Positions 6,061 through 11,242 of a stretch of DNA of 11,242 bases are shown here, in pieces. Within the stretch, counting starts at the first letter, position 1; each line of letters starts with the position of its first letter. The position numbers and the translations under genes are program-made. The stretch is from an uncultured bacterium. Lineage in GTDB: Bacteria; Actinomycetota; Coriobacteriia; Coriobacteriales; Coriobacteriaceae. The notes under the pieces are model-generated. The model searched no databases, was not told the origin of the DNA, and worked only from the letters and a program-made list of their open reading frames with translations. The stretch is taken from positions 1-11,242 of the forward strand of contig CAJMSL010000054.1 of assembly GCA_905216045.1 (NCBI GenBank), given 5' to 3'.

Positions 6061-6500
6061 TCATCGCGAAGGTTCTCCGGCCCCTGCGCGCTGCGAACGT
6101 GATGTCGCGGGACGGTTGGCATTATGCATGAAACGTCAAGTAACGCTCTTTTGATCCACTTCCACTCGGCCCCATATGCCTTGCACAACGCCCCCTTCGA
6201 CCTCGGAATCAAGAGAGCCGCTAGGCTGGACATGCCGGACGGTAAGGTCCTGGACGCCATGGTGGACTTCTCCGATGCCATGGGGGTCATGGGTCTACGC
6301 CGATGGAGGCCCACACACGCGGCAGGGCTCGCCCGTCACCGCTGGTCGCCGGACGGTCCCCACGCCTCGCTCGCCAACGCGCAGGCGACAGCAGCAGTCC
6401 AGCGCTGGCTGGAGACGCCGGAATGCCCAGAAGATGCGTTTCCCATCGCTGCGGCAGAGCTTTTTGTAGGGGCGGCAATTTTTCCTAATGTCGAGGCCAG
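6061..6500. other. Region without a convincing intact gene
   Basis: Two overlapping open frames lie here. A plus-strand frame (6124-6504, 126 codons) has no ribosome binding site and no recognisable domain. A minus-strand frame (6314-6054, 86 codons) ends inside the PadR promoter and likewise lacks a good start site. Its segment over about 6061-6210 reads fluently (KAYGAEWKWIKRALLDVSC region), and I have an unverified memory of similar short predicted proteins in Collinsella, so a dispersed repeat or conserved non-coding element is possible. On the minus strand TTGACGTTT occurs twice (6131-6139 and 6049-6057). No terminator, tRNA or riboswitch was identified. Confidence 0.3.
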
Positions 6501-6593
6501 CTAGGCTTCAGTAGCCACCTTGGGAGCATCGCCAATAGACTCTTCCTTTATACGTTCGGCATAATCGTAGGCGATACCCACAAATTCCGGTCC
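6501..6593 (-). pseudogene. 3' fragment of an unidentified gene
   Basis: Thirty codons and a TAG give a very protein-like tail (GPEFVGIAYDYAERIKEESI, then GDAPKVATEA) with good codon use. The frame reaches an ATG at 6620, but that codon has no ribosome binding site, and the residues between (QQLYSCCS) look less convincing. Upstream codons run antisense into the LuxR gene. It is best read as the surviving C-terminal end of a deleted gene, stranded beside the LuxR start. The parent family was not recognised. A 39-residue small protein starting at 6620 is the alternative. Confidence 0.35.
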
Positions 6594-6646
6594 CGAGCAA
6601 CAGGAGTACAATTGCTGCATTGTTGCCAGCTGTTGGGAGATGGAAG

Positions 6647-7651
6647 ATGGACTGCGATGGCTACCCATGCGTTCCCATGCCGTTGATGTGCACCGCCTTT
6701 GTGCCGGGGCAGATTGACGCTGCGGTTGCAGGCATTTCCGACCCCGATTCACGCACCATCGCCACGGCAGAAGCGCTGTACTTTCGCGGACAGGCCACCC
6801 TCGCTGCCAAGACAGCACGCCCCTATCTTGACGCCACCGACCCCGCACTGCGCTATTCCGCATGCTTTATCTGCGGATATGCCAGTCTGTCGCTCAACCG
6901 TATCGCCGACGCCCGCCGGTGCCTTGCGGGCATCCTCGATACGCCGGCCGACGAGGAATCATCCGCTATCCACGCCACGCATATCCTGTTCGCCTCGGCC
7001 GCAAGCGTCCTGCTGCACTTGCCTTCCCCGTATTCTGCCGAAGAGTTTTATCCACTTGCGGCGCATCTGCCCGAAGGCCTGCGCCTGTTCGCCAGCTACG
7101 TGATGGCGCACGCCTTGTATCTGCGCGGCGAATACGGCCGCAGCCTGGGCATGGCGGAAAACGCCCTGATTATGAAACAGGGAAGTTATCCGATCTCGGA
7201 ACTGTTCCTGCACCTGGCAGCCTCCATGGCATGCATGAGCCTCAAGGACATCGACGCCGCAAAGGCACACTTCGGAGCCGCTTGGGGCATTGCGCGCCCC
7301 GACGGCCTTATCGAGCTCATTGGCGAGCACCACGGCCTTTTACAGGGGCTCATCGAGGCGTGCCTAAAAACGCAATACCCAGACGACTTCGCGCGCATCA
7401 TCGAGATCACGTACCGCTTCAGCTACGGCTGGCGGCGCATCCACAACCCTGATTCGGGCGAGGACGTGGCCGACGATCTAACGACCACGGAATTCACCAT
7501 GGCCATGCTCGCCTGCCGCGGATGGACCAACGCCGAAATCGCACGCCACATGGGTGTGTCGCCAGGTACCGTTAAAAATCGACTGTCCAACGTGTATGCA
7601 AAGCTTGGCATCGGCACGCGCACCGAACTGGTCGCGCATATGCTGCGTTAG
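6647..7651 (+). CDS. LuxR-type helix-turn-helix transcriptional regulator
   Basis: A 334-residue regulator. The C-terminal domain (about 278-334) is a GerE/LuxR helix-turn-helix: LTTTEFTMAML, then GWTNAEIARHMGVSPGTVKN and RLSNVYAKLGI, with all hallmark positions. The long N-terminal part (about 25-265) is alanine-rich and helical with repeated A/L/Y patterns (CGYASLSLNRIADARRCL; AHALYLRGEYGRSLGMAENA; DIDAAKAHFGAAWGIA), resembling TPR-like repeats. No receiver or ATPase motif is visible, so the signal is unknown. ATG 6647 is favoured, with GGGAG 7 bases upstream. A TTG at 6620 is possible, but its AGGAG lies 13 bases away. It lies 156 bases upstream of, and on the same strand as, the giant secreted-protein gene, its likely target. 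Confidence 0.88.
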   Translation: MDCDGYPCVPMPLMCTAFVPGQIDAAVAGISDPDSRTIATAEALYFRGQATLAAKTARPYLDATDPALRYSACFICGYASLSLNRIADARRCLAGILDTPADEESSAIHATHILFASAASVLLHLPSPYSAEEFYPLAAHLPEGLRLFASYVMAHALYLRGEYGRSLGMAENALIMKQGSYPISELFLHLAASMACMSLKDIDAAKAHFGAAWGIARPDGLIELIGEHHGLLQGLIEACLKTQYPDDFARIIEITYRFSYGWRRIHNPDSGEDVADDLTTTEFTMAMLACRGWTNAEIARHMGVSPGTVKNRLSNVYAKLGIGTRTELVAHMLR

Positions 7652-7807
7652 CGGCCAGACTGCCTAGCGCGGCACGTGCGCCCCGGAGCCCCGGCGCTTC
7701 GCTCGCTCAAATTGGACATTTTGGCCCTCGGACGGCACTACCGTGACAGGATGCCTTCTCGCAAAATTGGATTATTTCCACCGATACCTGCGGGATGGGA
7801 GCCAAAG
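7652..7807 (+). other. Intergenic region upstream of the secreted-protein gene
   Basis: A GC-rich stretch just after the LuxR stop can form a small hairpin (GCGCC...GGCGC, about 7679-7697) but has no T-run, so it is a weak terminator at best. Two copies of AAATTGGA lie at 7709-7716 and 7764-7771, 55 bases apart, and could be regulator sites. No good -10/-35 pair was found. The ribosome binding site of the next gene is GGGAG at 7797-7801. Confidence 0.3.
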
Positions 7808-10800
7808 ATGCTTGATCGCCGTTCGTTACTTGTTGCCGGAGCGTCCTCGCTGGCGAGCATTATGTTGCCGCGCGTGCCGGGAAGCGCAAACGCCTTCATA
7901 TTGCCGTTCGCCCCCGCCGAGGCATACGCCGACGAAGATGATCCCTTCAAGGTCTTGGTGCTCTCGCGCACCATGTTTGGTGTGGTCGTGGTCGACGTCG
8001 CCAACAAGAATACGCCCATCACGGGTGCCCAGGTCACGCTCATATCGCGCTATGCCGCAGGCAAGCAGCTCACCGCCACGACCGATGACGAAGGCACGGC
8101 CATCTTTGAGGTCGCCCCTCTTTCAGAAGGCTACGTGGACGAGGCAACGCTTCTCGACGCGTACGACTTTAACGGCGGCATCTCCATTAGCATGGCAGGC
8201 TACCGCGATGTCGAGATTCCCCTTGCGCGTATCCAGGGCGGCACCGCTATTACCGCACCCACACGTCCGCTCTCCGATGGCGAGCCGTACTTTCGACAGC
8301 TCACGTTCGACGAATGGGACATCCAGTACGCCGACGCCACGTTTATGGCAATGCCAGCGGACGAAGCAGCAAACGACCAGCCCGACACGCACGCTTTTAC
8401 CGTGCAGGCTCATCTGCCGCAGGGCGGGCAGGCAACGTTGCATATCAATAAAGTGATGCCCGCTGCGGGCAGCTCACCCGAAACCGTCACGCAGATCGGC
8501 CAGATCAAGGCCAGCGCATCGGGCGCGGATAATCTGGCGACGTTCACGCTTGAAGACACGTTCCTCGATGCAGCTTCGGGCCTTCTGGAGGAAGGGTGCA
8601 AGCTGCGCTTTATGCTCGACTACCAGGGCAAAACCTACACGCTCTCATCCCCTATGGCCGTTGTCACCGCGCCGGCCGCGAAGGCGGAATCGGGCTCGAC
8701 CACCATCATTCCCACCACCATGGACCAAGAGATCACTCCGTTTGATTTCCCCGCGGCGTTTCCCGGTATCGGCGGCAATAAGTTCACGTGCTGGATGCCC
8801 ACATTTCCCATTCTGTTCGATTTCTCGTTTGCTGGATACGTGCTGTTTGGCGGAGGGTACAAACCAGCTAGCTATATGAACGATTCGGGCAACCCTGATC
8901 CGGAATACTGGAAGAAATCGCCGCGCGAGTCGGGCGCCACGCAGGCAAACCGCTACCTCGACGAGATGGAGGGGAAGTGGAATCAGTACAAGAGGAGGAG
9001 TGCCGGTTCGGGCACCGATCCAAGAAACACCAAGCTCCTTCGCCACCATTGCACGCCGCTGTTCACGATGGATATCGCCACACAGCTGTACGGCTCGCTC
9101 GCCTACGATTGGGTGGGCAAAACCTGGGGTAACAACAACGACCCCGCATACGGCAATATTAAGGCCCTCTTCCAGGTAAGAACCGACCTCAATTGGACCG
9201 AGCAGTTTACCCTAGGACCGGTGCCATTTTTCCTAAACGTCAACCCCTGGGTGCTGGCAAAACTGGTGCTCGCCGTGGGTGCCCACACGCACGGCAGCGG
9301 CGCGGCGTTTTTTAAAAACATTTCGCTCGACTATTCAAACACGTCGGGCTCGTTCACCATCCAGATCGGGCTTGCCGTCACCTTTGGCGCCGGCGTTGCA
9401 GGCGTCGCTTCGTCTGCCGTGCGCGGCGCCGCATCCCTCACGCTGTTCATTGGGTACGAGAAGGCAGATGGACACCAGCTTCCGCGACTGCGCGTAGGTG
9501 CAGACGTCGATGTCGATGTGATACTCCAATTCGTAATGTTCAAGTGGACCACCAAGGCTTGGTCGGGGGCGTGGCCCACGCTCATCGATTCGTGGAATAT
9601 GTCGGTGAACAATGGCGACCAGTATGTGCTCCAGCGCTCTGAGCTCGCATTGGGTGGAGATACGCCTTATACGCTGGATGCCTGCTTCGGCTCGGCCGGC
9701 AACATTGAGGCGGGCGGCGTGCCGCAATTTATCGCATCGGCCACCATCGTCACCAACGCCGAACTGCTCGCACGCGCCGAGGTTAAGGCCGCTGCCGTAA
9801 ACGCCGCGCCTGTCGTGCGCGATTGGGATCGGGCGGTCACGCGCATTGAGCTCGAGGCGGATGCAGAAAGCGACGACACGGGACAGATCGAGCATTTCGT
9901 CCATGCACTGATAGAGAACGACGAAAACGCCGCGCCGATGTATGAGTACACCTACATCGGTCAGGCAACGAACACCGTTGCCGACCCGAACGCCGATTCT
10001 GCCGGCGTGTCGGAGGACGAGCGTGGCGGCATCAAGCCCTCGAGCGACAACGTGCTGTTTGCTGGCGTGCTCAGCGAAGCCCGCATGAAGCTGGCAATGA
10101 TTGCCGGCGTAGAATGCCTGTTCCGTATCGCCTCGGTGCGCTACGGCGACAATGGTCGCTCGCGCCTGGTGGTACACACAAAGGCAAACGGGACGTGGTC
10201 CGCTCCCACGCCTGTGGACTTTCCCCTTGGGTTTGGCGAGGGCGACGTGGAGCGCGACAGCATATACGATTACGACTTCGACGTAGTGGAATATACGGAC
10301 GGAAGAGGAAACCAGGACGCCTACGTGCTGCTGGTCTCGGGCGAGCGCCCCGCCGGCGACAACACCCTTTTCGATACGGCGAGCACATCCGGCATACTGT
10401 CCGTTGTGCGCCTGCGCATAAGCAACGACGGAGTTCGCGTGATATCGCACACGTCGTGGCGCAGCATCTCGCGCGGCCGCCTTCAGGAGGATGGCTACCA
10501 TTGCCTGCAGTGCCCACGCATCACGGTGGGCAAGACACTTGTCGACGGGCGCCTGTCGGGCGCCTACCTCCACCGCCGCGGAACCACCGCAGAAAAGACG
10601 CTCGGCAGCGAGGCCGAGGTTGCGCTGGAGTGCTTTACCCTGTGGTCGGACGTTTCGGGCGACAGTCTCACGTTCCGTCAGGTCCTCCGCTTTCCGCAGG
10701 CACCGTCGAGCATCGAGCTCGGCGCGCCCGAGAATATCAACGGCAAAATGGTGGTGCCCATTGCATACGAGACCGCAGGCGGTTGTGGCTGTGCATCGTA

Positions 10801-11242
10801 CGCCGTGATCGGCCAGTCCATTGCGAGCTGGGGCGTTATGTCGCCAGATGCCACAGTACCCCACGCGGTGCCGTGGCCGCAGCACACGGGCTTTTTGGCT
10901 ACCGTCAACGAGCAACTGCAGCACATTACTTGGACGCGAGGCGCATCGGCATTTGCAACGCAGCCCGTGGGTGCCGCAGGCTGTGGCCCGGCATCGTTTA
11001 GCGTAAGCAACAACGGCAGGTGCGTGCTCTATGTAGAGAACACCGATGGCAAGGTGGGGCAAACCTACGACGAAGAAGGCAACCCGGTAGCAGTGATGGG
11101 CAAGCACTTTCGCATCTTCGCCAGCACCTTGGCAGGCGATCTGTTTACGGAGCCGTTCGTGATGTGCGAGCTGGACCATCCCGTCGATCAGATAACGACA
11201 TTTTTGACGTCGGGGAGCATGCTCTCCGCGCTCGCCACGCAC
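7808..11242 (+). CDS. Very large secreted protein with twin-arginine-like signal (3' end outside the window)
   Basis: Open from ATG 7808 (GGGAG 6 bases upstream) to the window edge, 1145 codons with no stop. Residues 1-41 form an export signal: LDRRSLLVAGASS (twin-arginine-like), a hydrophobic core and possible cleavage after AEAYA, giving a mature start DEDDPF. Residues about 47-105 look like a beta-sandwich of the carboxypeptidase-regulatory or Ig-like kind (PITGAQVTLISRYAAG, TTDDEGTAIFEV). The middle part (about 340-640) is rich in W, Y, F and G. The remainder is beta-strand rich with aspartate/glycine turns and two similar Cys-Gly patches (AGGCGCASYAV and AAGCGPASFSV), which might be propeller-like repeats. 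No catalytic motif, LPXTG or repeat anchor is visible in the part present. A surface or secreted role is inferred; the substrate is unknown. A 635-codon antisense frame opposite 9335-11242 is a by-product of its codon bias. Confidence 0.88.
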   Translation, partial: MLDRRSLLVAGASSLASIMLPRVPGSANAFILPFAPAEAYADEDDPFKVLVLSRTMFGVVVVDVANKNTPITGAQVTLISRYAAGKQLTATTDDEGTAIFEVAPLSEGYVDEATLLDAYDFNGGISISMAGYRDVEIPLARIQGGTAITAPTRPLSDGEPYFRQLTFDEWDIQYADATFMAMPADEAANDQPDTHAFTVQAHLPQGGQATLHINKVMPAAGSSPETVTQIGQIKASASGADNLATFTLEDTFLDAASGLLEEGCKLRFMLDYQGKTYTLSSPMAVVTAPAAKAESGSTTIIPTTMDQEITPFDFPAAFPGIGGNKFTCWMPTFPILFDFSFAGYVLFGGGYKPASYMNDSGNPDPEYWKKSPRESGATQANRYLDEMEGKWNQYKRRSAGSGTDPRNTKLLRHHCTPLFTMDIATQLYGSLAYDWVGKTWGNNNDPAYGNIKALFQVRTDLNWTEQFTLGPVPFFLNVNPWVLAKLVLAVGAHTHGSGAAFFKNISLDYSNTSGSFTIQIGLAVTFGAGVAGVASSAVRGAASLTLFIGYEKADGHQLPRLRVGADVDVDVILQFVMFKWTTKAWSGAWPTLIDSWNMSVNNGDQYVLQRSELALGGDTPYTLDACFGSAGNIEAGGVPQFIASATIVTNAELLARAEVKAAAVNAAPVVRDWDRAVTRIELEADAESDDTGQIEHFVHALIENDENAAPMYEYTYIGQATNTVADPNADSAGVSEDERGGIKPSSDNVLFAGVLSEARMKLAMIAGVECLFRIASVRYGDNGRSRLVVHTKANGTWSAPTPVDFPLGFGEGDVERDSIYDYDFDVVEYTDGRGNQDAYVLLVSGERPAGDNTLFDTASTSGILSVVRLRISNDGVRVISHTSWRSISRGRLQEDGYHCLQCPRITVGKTLVDGRLSGAYLHRRGTTAEKTLGSEAEVALECFTLWSDVSGDSLTFRQVLRFPQAPSSIELGAPENINGKMVVPIAYETAGGCGCASYAVIGQSIASWGVMSPDATVPHAVPWPQHTGFLATVNEQLQHITWTRGASAFATQPVGAAGCGPASFSVSNNGRCVLYVENTDGKVGQTYDEEGNPVAVMGKHFRIFASTLAGDLFTEPFVMCELDHPVDQITTFLTSGSMLSALATH

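Noticed and set aside
5253..6102. Long plus-strand frames opposite the DUF1700 and PadR genes
   Set aside because: Histidine/arginine-rich antisense translations; the minus-strand genes have clear domains, starts and a promoter.
6124..6504. 126-codon plus-strand ORF
   Set aside because: No ribosome binding site, no recognisable domain, and it overlaps other equally doubtful frames. A decayed gene cannot be excluded, but there is no positive support for a functional one.
9335..11242. A 635-codon open frame on the minus strand, open at the right edge
   Set aside because: It lies exactly antisense to the secreted-protein gene. Its product is rich in R, H, A and C with no domain, signal or ribosome binding site, while the plus frame has coherent protein sequence and a good start. 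It is a shadow of GC-biased codons.

Overview
The window looks like a chromosomal segment of a gut Coriobacteriia bacterium, most probably Collinsella or a close relative. This is inferred from the high-GC, GC3-rich coding style, the CD1871A-type CXXC mini-protein beside an NapH-like polyferredoxin and a TlpA lipoprotein, a PadR/DUF1700 cassette, and a LuxR-type regulator next to a giant secreted protein. No rRNA, tRNA, CRISPR array, intact insertion sequence or phage gene was seen.

Left part (1-1869, minus strand): a compact three-gene redox operon. It starts with a 48-residue membrane protein ending in a CLEC motif. An overlapping polyferredoxin with two 4Fe-4S motifs and three CxxxCP motifs follows, then a thioredoxin-fold lipoprotein (CKPC) that runs off the left edge. 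The first two genes appear to start with TTG. The likely role is to pass electrons across the membrane to an extracytoplasmic thiol-disulfide protein. Divergent from it (1960-3770, plus strand) is an OmpR-type response regulator whose stop overlaps the start of its sensor kinase by 4 bases. The kinase has a CxxC in its first membrane helix, so redox control of the neighbouring operon is an attractive but unproven idea.

Middle part (3771-4790): a patch of small and broken genes. It holds a 69-residue plus-strand ORF directly after the kinase, in the same frame. On the minus strand are a truncated alpha-helical protein of 95 residues and a 65-codon ORF with a strong ribosome binding site and one in-frame TGA.

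4791-6060 (minus strand): a PadR regulator, a DUF1700/HAAS membrane protein and a short membrane protein that looks like a cut-down DUF4097-type partner. The operon has a very good sigma-70-type promoter overlapped by a 23-bp imperfect palindrome, a likely PadR operator. The stretch 6061-6646 has no convincing intact gene; it holds two overlapping doubtful ORFs and a 30-codon gene tail.

Right part (6647-11242, plus strand): a LuxR-type regulator with a helical N-terminal region, then a very large secreted protein (at least 1145 residues, still open at the right edge) with a twin-arginine-like signal sequence. A 635-codon open frame on the opposite strand is a shadow of this gene.
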